This document shows positions 47,060 through 55,151 of a DNA stretch of 64,000 nt, one piece after another; the stretch's first letter is position 1; each line of letters starts with the position of its first letter. A program made the position numbers and the translations under genes. The stretch lies in the NCBI GenBank assembly GCA_035499555.1, contig DATJYO010000011.1, forward strand, positions 124,001 through 188,000, given 5' to 3'. Source of the DNA: Bog-159 sp035499555 (lineage in GTDB: Bacteria > Acidobacteriota > Terriglobia > Bryobacterales > Bryobacteraceae). The notes below the pieces were generated by a model. It was not told where the DNA came from. It did no database searches and saw only the letters and a list, made by a program, of their open reading frames with translations.

Positions 47060-49897
47060 TTAAAACATAAAGCGCATCTGCAGTTCCAGGCGCCGGTTGT
47101 TGGCTGTCTCCGCAAACGCTCCGTAGCCGCCCGCCACCTGATTGGCCTCGCCGAACAGCGGCGAAGTGATCTGGCCGATGATGGGTCCTTCGTTGACGTG
47201 GTTCAGCAGATTGCGCGCGGAGATGGAAGCTGTCAGATTGTAGCGGCGGGTGGTGGGCGAATCGGCGAAGATGCTGTGGAATCCGGAGTTGTGCCCGGCG
47301 CCCATGGGCGGCGCGGCGCCGCTGGGCCCTTCCCGCTCCGGTCCGAAACCGAAGGTCTTCCCCACCCGCATATTCAAAGTGATCTGACCCGGACCCCGTC
47401 CGTAGTTGCGCGGCAGGATCTGCTCGCCGGGGCTGGGATTCGGATCGAGCCAGCCGTACCGGGTGTCGATGAGCCCGGTTTTGGTAAGGTCCGCCGGAAG
47501 GCCGGGCCGCGCGTTGAACAACGTATCACCGTAGATATCCTGCCCGATGGTGATGTTGAAAGGCGCTCCCGATTGCACCACGATGAAGGGACTGATGCGC
47601 ACATTCCACCTGGTATTCAGCGAGCCGCCGATGAACGCCCGGTGACGAATGTCCCAGGCTGCCGGTCCATATTCGCCCGCCATGGTGAAGGGACTGCCCG
47701 GAAACGTGCCCAGCCCGTCCGAATTGCTCATCACGTGGTTCAAAGAGTAGTTGCTGAACAACGACATGTTGCCATTGAGCCGCGCATTCACATTGACTAT
47801 GAGCTGGTTCTGGTTGTAAAGGCCGGAGGACTCCATCAGGTAAATCGGGCCGGGCGCATTGATCTCCTGCGAACGCAGCACGTGCAGCCCGTGCGAGTTG
47901 GCGTACGTCGCCGAAACCGTGGTAGCCCGCGCCACCTGGCGCTCGACGCTGACCGCCGACTGCATCACGTAGGGTGTGCGTAAGCCGGAGCTGAGCTCGT
48001 GCACCGTCTGCGTGGATTCGATTCCGGGCATCGCCAGCAGCTCCGCGATAGAGGGCACCGTGGGAAAGAACGCCGGATTATTCAGGACGTACTGTTGCTG
48101 GACGATTCCGTTGTAGCGCTCCGCCGTCTCGATGTTGGAGACGTTGAAGCGGGAATAGAAGATACCGAATCCGCCGCGGATCACCAGCTTGGGATGGAGG
48201 CTGATTTTGTTGGCGCCAGGCGCCCAGGCAAAACCGAAACGCGGGGCGAAATCGTGGTGGTCGCCGATGTTGGTCTGCATCTCATAACGGAGCCCGAGGC
48301 TGAGCGTCACATTGGGCCGCACGCGCCAGTCGTCGCCCATGTACAGCCCGGCGTCGAATTGGTCCACCGCCAGAAACGGGTTGCCGGCCGCGATACTGAA
48401 CTGCGTGGCGCCTCCGCCGGGCAGTTCCAGGATGGTCCGCTGATATTGCTGGATCGAGGTGATGGGAGTCAGAACTGGCTGGCCGGAGTTGTCCAGCACT
48501 TCCTGGTTATCGGCATCCAGCTCCGGCGCCAGGCCGCCGCCGAAGGTGAAGGTGCCCCCGAAGTTGGTGGGCGACGTATCGGCGATGGTCACCTCGCGGG
48601 CGCGTATCCCGATTTTGAAGGTGTGCGTGCCCTTGATGAACGAGGTGAAGTTCTGCAGCTCGTAGTGGTTCTCCGCATCCAGGCTGCGGCCGGTCTGCGC
48701 GCCGCCGCCGTTGAACGATCCCAGCACCATCAGCGCGGGATCCAGACTGCTCGAAACCTCGCTGTAGTTCTCGTGATAGAGCTGGAAGCGCGTCTCATTG
48801 ACCGTGGTGGGACCCAGCACCGCCGTCTCGGTGGCCTGCACCATCTGGTCCTGGTCCAGGGTGGAAAAGCCGCGCGAGGGTAGATTGAAGTTGCCGATGC
48901 CCTGCCCCTGGACGTCGTTGCGCGTGAAGCTGTAGCGCACGATGAGCGTGTTGTTCGAATTCAACTGGTAATCGACCCGCGGGCTGATGCGCAGGCGGCG
49001 CTGCGGCACGAGCAACACACTGGTATAGGGATCGATGGCGTAGGTGGACGGGTCCAGGGTATAAGCATCGATGACAGCGCCATTGTCGATCGCCCGGCGC
49101 TCCAGGTTCAGAAAGAAGGAAGCGCGCTTGCTAAAAGGTCCGCTGACGGCGCCGCCGTACTCCTGCAGGTGAAAGGGCGCCTTCTGCTGCGCGTACGGAT
49201 TGCGCGAATTGAAGATGTCATCGCCGAAGTTGTAGAAACCCTGGCCGTGCAGCTTGTCGGTGCCGGGCTTGGTCAGGATCTCGATACGCCCATACCCCAG
49301 CTTGTCGAACTCCGGCGAAAACGGGTTCTGGTTGATGCGCACCTCGCGGATGGAATCCTTGGAAGGAAGCTCGCCGCCGCTGAAACCGTCGACGAAGATC
49401 TCGCCGCCCTCCGGACCGGCCGCCGGCCCGGCGAGCGCCTGCAGATCCGATTGCAGATCGTCGGGATCGTCCGAGAGCGACTGCAGGTCGTCCCCGCGCA
49501 GAACCGTCGCGGTGGAATTGGAGGATGGGTCCGTGGCCACGCTCGGTCCGGCGTTATCCTGCACCGTCACCTGCTGCGTCACCGATGCCACCTTCATCTG
49601 CACGATCACGCTCTGCAAGCCGGCTTTCAGCACCAGCTTCAGCGGCTGCGTCTGGGTGAGGTCGGGCGCGGTGGCGCGCAACGAATAACCGCCGGGGACC
49701 AGGCCGGCAAACGCATAGGACCCGTCGCCGCCCGTGGTGGCAGTCCGCGCGGCGCCGCCCGGACCCATGAGCGTCAGGGTCGCACCGGGCACAACCGCGC
49801 CGGATTCATCCGTCACCTGGCCGCGGAGAGTGGCAGTCTGCGCGCAGAGCGATAGGGAAACAGTAAACAGACCTAACAGGAGAGCGAAGAGTTTCAT
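47060..49897 (-). CDS. Oar-like TonB-dependent receptor with N-terminal carboxypeptidase-regulatory domain
   Basis: The 945-residue product has a signal peptide (LLLGLFTVSLSLCAQ) and an N-terminal CarboxypepD-reg sandwich (LRGQVTDESGAVVPGATLTL, then GDGSYAFAGLVPGGYSL). A plug-like domain follows (EIFVDGFSGGELPSKDSIRE, RIEILTKPGTDKLHGQ), then a ~700-residue beta barrel ending in Phe (RLELQMRFMF). This is the Oar-type receptor expanded in Acidobacteriota. The barrel sequence RNYGRGPGQITLNMRVGKTF is a family hallmark. Substrate is unknown; no TonB/ExbBD gene is nearby. Confidence 0.88.
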   Translation of the reverse strand: MKLFALLLGLFTVSLSLCAQTATLRGQVTDESGAVVPGATLTLMGPGGAARTATTGGDGSYAFAGLVPGGYSLRATAPDLTQTQPLKLVLKAGLQSVIVQMKVASVTQQVTVQDNAGPSVATDPSSNSTATVLRGDDLQSLSDDPDDLQSDLQALAGPAAGPEGGEIFVDGFSGGELPSKDSIREVRINQNPFSPEFDKLGYGRIEILTKPGTDKLHGQGFYNFGDDIFNSRNPYAQQKAPFHLQEYGGAVSGPFSKRASFFLNLERRAIDNGAVIDAYTLDPSTYAIDPYTSVLLVPQRRLRISPRVDYQLNSNNTLIVRYSFTRNDVQGQGIGNFNLPSRGFSTLDQDQMVQATETAVLGPTTVNETRFQLYHENYSEVSSSLDPALMVLGSFNGGGAQTGRSLDAENHYELQNFTSFIKGTHTFKIGIRAREVTIADTSPTNFGGTFTFGGGLAPELDADNQEVLDNSGQPVLTPITSIQQYQRTILELPGGGATQFSIAAGNPFLAVDQFDAGLYMGDDWRVRPNVTLSLGLRYEMQTNIGDHHDFAPRFGFAWAPGANKISLHPKLVIRGGFGIFYSRFNVSNIETAERYNGIVQQQYVLNNPAFFPTVPSIAELLAMPGIESTQTVHELSSGLRTPYVMQSAVSVERQVARATTVSATYANSHGLHVLRSQEINAPGPIYLMESSGLYNQNQLIVNVNARLNGNMSLFSNYSLNHVMSNSDGLGTFPGSPFTMAGEYGPAAWDIRHRAFIGGSLNTRWNVRISPFIVVQSGAPFNITIGQDIYGDTLFNARPGLPADLTKTGLIDTRYGWLDPNPSPGEQILPRNYGRGPGQITLNMRVGKTFGFGPEREGPSGAAPPMGAGHNSGFHSIFADSPTTRRYNLTASISARNLLNHVNEGPIIGQITSPLFGEANQVAGGYGAFAETANNRRLELQMRFMF

Positions 49898-49989
49898 TTT
49901 CGGTTATGGACGGCTGCAATCGTGGCGCAATGAAGCCGTAGCCCGGCAATCGGGGGTTCCCCTAAATGGCGACGTCAGGGACGTCAAGG

Positions 49990-51354
49990 TTACCCGGCAC
50001 GCCGGGCCACCATCAACCCGCTCGGTCCCGGCAAGCGAACGTGCGTCACGTCCTGGAAGCCCGCGGCGGCCAGCCACCCGGCATATTCATTCTCGCTATA
50101 GCTGGCGCCGCGCTCGGTGCCCACCAGCATGTTCAGCGAGAATAAAGCGGCCATCCTGGGCGCGGTCTTATCGGCTTCCAGGATGAAGTCCTGGACAACT
50201 ACGCGGCCGCCGGGAACCAGCGCCTGGCGGCAGCGGCGCAGCAGATCCAGATTCTCTTCGGGACCGAGCATGTGGCAGATCGCGGAGACCAGCACCAGGT
50301 CAAATCCCGAGCCCAAATCATCGACGCGCAGATCACCGGCGCGGAGCGTGACCAGGCCGGCCAACCCAGCCGCCTCGACGTGGCGGCGGGCGATAGCCAG
50401 CACTTCGGGCCGGTCCAGCACCTCGGCGCAGAGGCCGTCGCCGGCTTGCGCGAACGCGATGGAATAGGCCGCCGATCCGCCGCCGACATCCAGCATGCGG
50501 CCGACACCCGCGGTCCCCACGGCGCGGACGACGTGCGGCGCCCGTTCCCGCGCGTTGCGGTGCATGGCGGCAATGAACGGCTCGGTCCACTGGTCGTCCG
50601 GCGCGCGCGGTTCGCGGCGAGCGACGGCCGTCCCCGCGCGCACGCATTCGGTCAACGTAGACCAGCGCCGCCACAGGTTGGCCGTGTGCATGGTGGCCGC
50701 GCGGGCGTCATCCGGCGATCCCGCGGCGAAATAGCGGGCACTCAGCGGCGTGTTGTGGAAAACGCCGTCCCGTTTCGCCAACAGGCCCAGCGCAGCCACC
50801 GCGTTGAGCAGCATCTCGGTGGCGCGCGAATCGGTGCCCATCGCCTGGGCCGCCGCGGGGGCCGAAGCACCGCCGCCTACCGCCGTGAAGGCGTCCAATT
50901 CGATAGCAGTCAGAATCGCGCGGCTCTCCTGAAAGCCGCGGATGGCCTGCGCCAGTTCGTCCGGCAGGGCGCCGGCAGCCTCACGCGCGCGCAGGGCCCC
51001 CTGCATTTTCTGCTTATTGGCCGCGATCTCCGCCCGCGCCGCGGCGGCGTCCCGATTCAGCAGACGCGCGACGGGGACCCCGCCGCCAAAGTGGCTGCGC
51101 ACGATCTCCGGCACATCGGCCGGGGTGACACCCGAATACCAGACGCCTTCCGGGTAGACCACCAGGTTGGGGCCGCGCTCGCAAAGACCCAGCGAGCCGC
51201 ACGCCGTCACCTGCACCTGGTCGCCCAATCCCTGGGCGGCCACCTCCGCGCGCAGGGCGTCCAGCACCTGGCGCGAGCCGCGTGCCGAGCAGCACGGTAT
51301 GCCCTCGGGCTTCTGTTGATCGCACGCGAAGACGTGATAACGATAGGGTTGCAT
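49990..51354 (-). CDS. Fusion of thioredoxin-like [2Fe-2S] ferredoxin and SAM-dependent methyltransferase
   Basis: The 454-residue product starts at ATG 51354 with a ~95-residue thioredoxin-like ferredoxin domain: HVFACDQQKPEGIPCCSARG, then TACGSLGLCERGPNLVVYP and EGVWYSGVTPADVPEIV. Cysteines are at residues 11, 21, 22, 52 and 58. The position normally holding the third ligand (SGC) is Ser54, with Cys52 two residues earlier. The rest is a class I O-methyltransferase with a dimerisation/winged-helix region (FQESRAILTAIELDAFTAVG), motif I MLDVGGGSAAY and motif post-I EVLDRPEVL. The substrate is unknown. It is divergent from the diadenylate cyclase, with 87 bases between starts. Confidence 0.83.
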   Translation of the reverse strand: MQPYRYHVFACDQQKPEGIPCCSARGSRQVLDALRAEVAAQGLGDQVQVTACGSLGLCERGPNLVVYPEGVWYSGVTPADVPEIVRSHFGGGVPVARLLNRDAAAARAEIAANKQKMQGALRAREAAGALPDELAQAIRGFQESRAILTAIELDAFTAVGGGASAPAAAQAMGTDSRATEMLLNAVAALGLLAKRDGVFHNTPLSARYFAAGSPDDARAATMHTANLWRRWSTLTECVRAGTAVARREPRAPDDQWTEPFIAAMHRNARERAPHVVRAVGTAGVGRMLDVGGGSAAYSIAFAQAGDGLCAEVLDRPEVLAIARRHVEAAGLAGLVTLRAGDLRVDDLGSGFDLVLVSAICHMLGPEENLDLLRRCRQALVPGGRVVVQDFILEADKTAPRMAALFSLNMLVGTERGASYSENEYAGWLAAAGFQDVTHVRLPGPSGLMVARRAG

Positions 51355-51441
51355 GTCGGGTTCACGGACAGAGACCAAGGCGATCGTCTGCCCACGGCTA
51401 CATTGTAGTTCGCGGACGAATCGGAGGATATTAGAAGATGA

Positions 51442-52611
51442 ATGGTCGCGCTGATGGTGGTGCGTTGGCAGAGCGGAATGGATTTCGTGGTGCTGGCGGT
51501 GGCCCTGTACACCGTCCTGCGCTGGGCCCAACAGGCGCGCGCCCTGCGGGTGGCGCTGGTGGTAATGGGACTGCATGCCGGCGCGCTGCTGGCACGCCAC
51601 TTCGATCTGCCGATTACCAGTTGGGTCCTGGACGGCGCGGCCATCCTGGCGATCGTCCTGCTCGTGCTGGTGTTCCAGGCGGAAGTGCGCCGGGTCTTCA
51701 TGCGACTGGACAGCGTCTGGAACTTTCGCCAGCGGACCGCGTCGCAGATGGCGGAGACCTACCAGTCGATCGCCCGTGCGGCCTTCCACCTGGCGGACCA
51801 GTCGGTCGGCGCGCTGATCGTGGTGTTGCGGCGGAACACCATCGCCGAACTGGCCAGCGGCGGCATCCTGCTGGAGGCCGGTGTCTCCCCGGAAATCCTG
51901 GAAGCCATTTTCCAGAAGACCTCGCCGGTGCACGACGGCGCCGTAATCGTCCGCGGCGACCGCATCGTGCAGGCGGCCGCGGTGCTGCCCTTGACCGAGC
52001 GGGACAACGTGCCGAGCTACTACGGTACGCGGCATCGCGCGGCCATGGGCCTTTCCGAGCGCTGCGACGCCCTGGTGGTGACGGTCTCCGAGGAGCGCGG
52101 CGAGGTAACCCTGATGGAGGCCCGGCGCATGATCCGGGTAGACGACGAGGCGCGCCTGGCGCAGATGCTGGACAAGCTCAGCGCGCGGCCGGCGCGTGAC
52201 ACCGGCAGCCGGCTGCGCGGCCTGTTGTTTTCCAACGCACGGGTCAAGCTGGCGGCCATCGGGCTGGCCGCCGCCATCTGGGGTACTTCCTTCCAGAGCG
52301 GAACCGCGGTGCGAACCGTGGCGGTGCCGGTAGAATTCGTGAGCGTTCCAGTGGGTATGGATTTGGGCACCCCCTCCGCCGACCGGCTGGAGGTCCAGGT
52401 CCGCGGCAGCTCCTGGGTGATGGATTCGATGGGGCTCACCCGCCTGGTGGCCCGTTTCAGCTTACGCGGCGCCAAGGCCGGCGACCTGAGCCTGCCGGTG
52501 GAATCCGCCGATCTGAACCTGCCGCCCGGAATCGTGATGGAGCGGGTATCGCCCGCGCGCATCGCGGTCCGGCTGATCCCGCACACACAGCCGCCGCCTC
52601 CCCGTCACTAA
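51442..52611 (+). CDS. CdaA-type diadenylate cyclase fused to a YbbR (CdaR-like) domain
   Basis: The 389-residue product makes c-di-AMP from two ATP. Three N-terminal membrane helices (about residues 12-80) precede the DAC domain, whose catalytic motifs are intact: DGA at 165-167 (VHDGAVIV) and GTRHRAAMGLSE at 195-206. A further membrane-type helix at ~264-281 (VKLAAIGLAAAIW) is followed by a single YbbR repeat (TVAVPVEFVSVPVGM, ADRLEVQVRGSSWVM, VESADLNLPPGIVM). In most bacteria the YbbR regulator CdaR is a separate gene next to cdaA; here both are one polypeptide. glmM is not next to it. The start at 51442 follows a GGAGG by about 14 bases; 51454 is an alternative. Confidence 0.88.
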   Translation: MVALMVVRWQSGMDFVVLAVALYTVLRWAQQARALRVALVVMGLHAGALLARHFDLPITSWVLDGAAILAIVLLVLVFQAEVRRVFMRLDSVWNFRQRTASQMAETYQSIARAAFHLADQSVGALIVVLRRNTIAELASGGILLEAGVSPEILEAIFQKTSPVHDGAVIVRGDRIVQAAAVLPLTERDNVPSYYGTRHRAAMGLSERCDALVVTVSEERGEVTLMEARRMIRVDDEARLAQMLDKLSARPARDTGSRLRGLLFSNARVKLAAIGLAAAIWGTSFQSGTAVRTVAVPVEFVSVPVGMDLGTPSADRLEVQVRGSSWVMDSMGLTRLVARFSLRGAKAGDLSLPVESADLNLPPGIVMERVSPARIAVRLIPHTQPPPPRH

Positions 52612-52620
52612 CCGCCGGCC

Positions 52621-54711
52621 TCAAGCCGCTTGCGACTGCCGGATCAGGTTTGCCAAGGCGTCCTGATCGACCGGGGGCGAAAAGTAAAAGCCCTGGCCGT
52701 AGTCGCACTGGAGCGACTGCAATTCGACGAGCTGCTCCTTCTTCTCGATCCCCTCGGCCACCACCTCCATGCCCAGGCTCTCCGCCAGGAGCAGGATGGT
52801 GCGCACGGTTTCGGTAGTGCCGTCCTTCTTGGACATGTTCAGCACGAACGAACGGTCGATCTTCAGCACGTCGAACGGCAGCCGGCTCAGGCACTTCAGC
52901 GAGGCGTACCCGGTGCCGAAATCATCGATTTTGAGGCCCACGCCGAGGGCCTTCAGGCGGGTCAACAGATCGGCGACCTCGTCGAGATCATCCATGAGCA
53001 CGCTCTCGGTGACCTCCAGTTGCAGAGTGGAAGGATCCAGGCCGGTCTCCGCCAGTACCGCGGCGACCTGGGCGTGCAGGTCCGGCTCCCGGAACTGGCG
53101 CACGGACACGTTGACGCTGACTTCGAGCGGCGGAATCGTGGGGAATTCGGCATGCCAGCGCTGCATGGCCAGGCAGGCCTCGCGCATCACCCACAGACCG
53201 ATGGGTACGATCATGCCCGTCTCCTCGGCCAACGGGATAAACTGATCCGGCGCGATCATGCCCCGCGTCGGATGGCGCCAGCGCAGCAGAGCTTCCACGC
53301 CGACGATCTTGCTGGTCTTGAGACAGACCTTGGGCTGGTAATACAGAACGAATTCCCGGTTATCGACGGCGCGGCGCAGATCGCTTTCGAGCTCCAGGCG
53401 CGCCACCGCCTCCGCCCGCATGCCCTCGTCGAACACTTCGAACCGCGATCGTCCCGAGGACTTGGCCTTATACATGGCCGTGTCCGCGTCGCGCAGAATC
53501 TCGGTGGGGGTGAGATAGCGCCGGTTGCCGGGCGCGATCCCGATGCTGACCGTGGTGAAGACCTCTCGGTTCTCCAGCTTGAAAGCGGCGTGAATGGACT
53601 CGCGGATGCGCTCGGCGATGTTGATGGCGCCCTCGGAGTCGACATTCTCGAGCAGGATCGCGAATTCGTCCCCGCCCATGCGGGCGATCAGGTCGTGTGT
53701 ATCGCTGCGTATTCCGGGCGGCGTGCTGCGCACTGCCGCGCGCAGCCGGTGCGCCACGTGGGTCAACAACTCGTCGCCGGAGGCGTGTCCCAGGCTGTCA
53801 TTGACGACTTTAAACCTGTCCAGGTCCAGAAACAGCACGGTGAACGGATGATGATCCGGGTCGGCCGCGGCCCGCTCCAGGCAACCCGCCAGCCTCTCGT
53901 GGAACAGCGTGCGGTTGGGCAGGCCGGTCAACGGGTCGAACGCCTTGCTGCTGGTGATGTCCGTCTGCGATCCCGCCATGCGGACGGCCTTGCCCTCTCC
54001 GTCGCACTGCACCACCCCGCGGCTCAGCATCCAGCGGTAGTTGCCGTCTTTGTGCCGCACGCGATGCTCGATGGCGCACTCGCCCTGGGCCGTGCCATTC
54101 CAGTTTGCCTGCAGTTCGGCGTACAGCCGGTCACGATCCTCCTTGTGGACGCGGCCCAGCCACTCCTCGGGCCCGTCGCCGATCTCGGACTCGTCGTAGC
54201 CGAGCATAGCTTTCCACCGCGCGGAGTAATATACCCGCTGGCTCGCCAGGTCCCAGTCCCACAGGCCGTCGTTGGCCCCCCGCGCAGCCAGCGCATAGCG
54301 TTCTTCGCTCTCCCGCAAGGCTTCTTCAGCGCGCTTGCGCTCGATCTGCGCGCGGATGCGCGCCAGCGCCACCGGAAAGTCCACGGGCTTGGAGATATAG
54401 TCGTTGGCGCCCAGGTTCAAGGCCTCCACGATGCGCTCGCTCTCGCCCAGCGCGGTGACCATAATGATGGGCAGCCGCGCGGCCGAGAATCGCGTGCGGA
54501 GCTGCCGCAGCAGATCGATGCCGCTCAGGCCCGGCATCATGCTGTCAAGCAGCACCAGCTCCACCTCCCGCCGCGCCAGCACGTCCAGCGCCTCGTAACC
54601 GTTTCCCGCCAGTTCCGTGCTGTAGCCCGCCCGCTTCAGGCGGCGCGACATCAGGTCCTGGTTGGTGGTGTCATCGTCGACCAATAACAGGGGTTTCGCG
54701 TTCGTCAACAT
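52621..54711 (-). CDS. Receiver-PAS-GGDEF-EAL response regulator (c-di-GMP turnover)
   Basis: The 696-residue product has a receiver with Asp56 (LVLLDSMMPG), a PAS domain (ALAARGANDGLWDWDLAS), a GGDEF domain with an intact signature (ARMGGDEFAIL) and preceding FLDLDRFKVVNDSLGH, and a C-terminal EAL domain. The EAL domain keeps EALLRWRHP, VNVSVRQF and DDFGTGYASL and so should be an active phosphodiesterase. Both catalytic domains look competent, so it may be bifunctional or phosphorylation-switched. Its 5' end overlaps the stand-alone receiver gene by 7 bases. ATG 54711 begins directly at the receiver fold. Confidence 0.9.
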   Translation of the reverse strand: MLTNAKPLLLVDDDTTNQDLMSRRLKRAGYSTELAGNGYEALDVLARREVELVLLDSMMPGLSGIDLLRQLRTRFSAARLPIIMVTALGESERIVEALNLGANDYISKPVDFPVALARIRAQIERKRAEEALRESEERYALAARGANDGLWDWDLASQRVYYSARWKAMLGYDESEIGDGPEEWLGRVHKEDRDRLYAELQANWNGTAQGECAIEHRVRHKDGNYRWMLSRGVVQCDGEGKAVRMAGSQTDITSSKAFDPLTGLPNRTLFHERLAGCLERAAADPDHHPFTVLFLDLDRFKVVNDSLGHASGDELLTHVAHRLRAAVRSTPPGIRSDTHDLIARMGGDEFAILLENVDSEGAINIAERIRESIHAAFKLENREVFTTVSIGIAPGNRRYLTPTEILRDADTAMYKAKSSGRSRFEVFDEGMRAEAVARLELESDLRRAVDNREFVLYYQPKVCLKTSKIVGVEALLRWRHPTRGMIAPDQFIPLAEETGMIVPIGLWVMREACLAMQRWHAEFPTIPPLEVSVNVSVRQFREPDLHAQVAAVLAETGLDPSTLQLEVTESVLMDDLDEVADLLTRLKALGVGLKIDDFGTGYASLKCLSRLPFDVLKIDRSFVLNMSKKDGTTETVRTILLLAESLGMEVVAEGIEKKEQLVELQSLQCDYGQGFYFSPPVDQDALANLIRQSQAA

Positions 54712-55151
54712 GGTGGATCTCCCAATAGGGCCGTGGGGTCGCGGCTCAGGTTTACCGGCCGGATCATACCGTTCTTGGCTCCGTTCGCGCCGGTTAGAAA
54801 ACACTGCAGGCTACGCATGAGGTTCTCGAAATCTACAGGCTTGGTATGGTAATCGTCGCAGCCTGCGTCAATGGCTTTCTGCCGGTCGCTGGCCATAGCG
54901 TGCGCGGTCAGCGCCACGATCGGGATGGCCCGCGTAGCCGGATCCGATTTCAAGCGGCGCGTGGCCTCCCAGCCGTCCATCTCCGGCAAACTCATATCCA
55001 TCAGCACCAGATCCGGCCGGTGCTCGCGTGTCATGGCCACGCCGCGCTTGCCGTCGGGCGCCACCAAAACCTCGTAGCCGCGCCGCTCCAGACGCCGCGC
55101 CAGCATGTCGCGGCTCCACTCGTTGTCTTCAATCACCAGGATCCTAGGCAT
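54705..55151 (-). CDS. Single-domain response regulator (receiver with short tail)
   Basis: The 148-residue product is a CheY-like receiver. The acidic pocket is EDN at residues 8-10, Asp52 lies in LVLMDMSLPEMDG, the conserved Thr is in IVALTAHAM and the Lys in YHTKPVD. The tail (GMIRPVNLSRDPTALLGD) has no output domain. It overlaps both neighbours: 8 bases with the upstream kinase and 7 bases with the downstream GGDEF-EAL gene. This suggests a phosphorelay intermediate between them. Confidence 0.88.
   Translation of the reverse strand: MPRILVIEDNEWSRDMLARRLERRGYEVLVAPDGKRGVAMTREHRPDLVLMDMSLPEMDGWEATRRLKSDPATRAIPIVALTAHAMASDRQKAIDAGCDDYHTKPVDFENLMRSLQCFLTGANGAKNGMIRPVNLSRDPTALLGDPPC

Noticed and set aside
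52630..54687. 685-codon plus-strand frame opposite the GGDEF-EAL gene
   Set aside because: Antisense shadow with shadow-type composition; the GGDEF and EAL signatures are on the minus strand.
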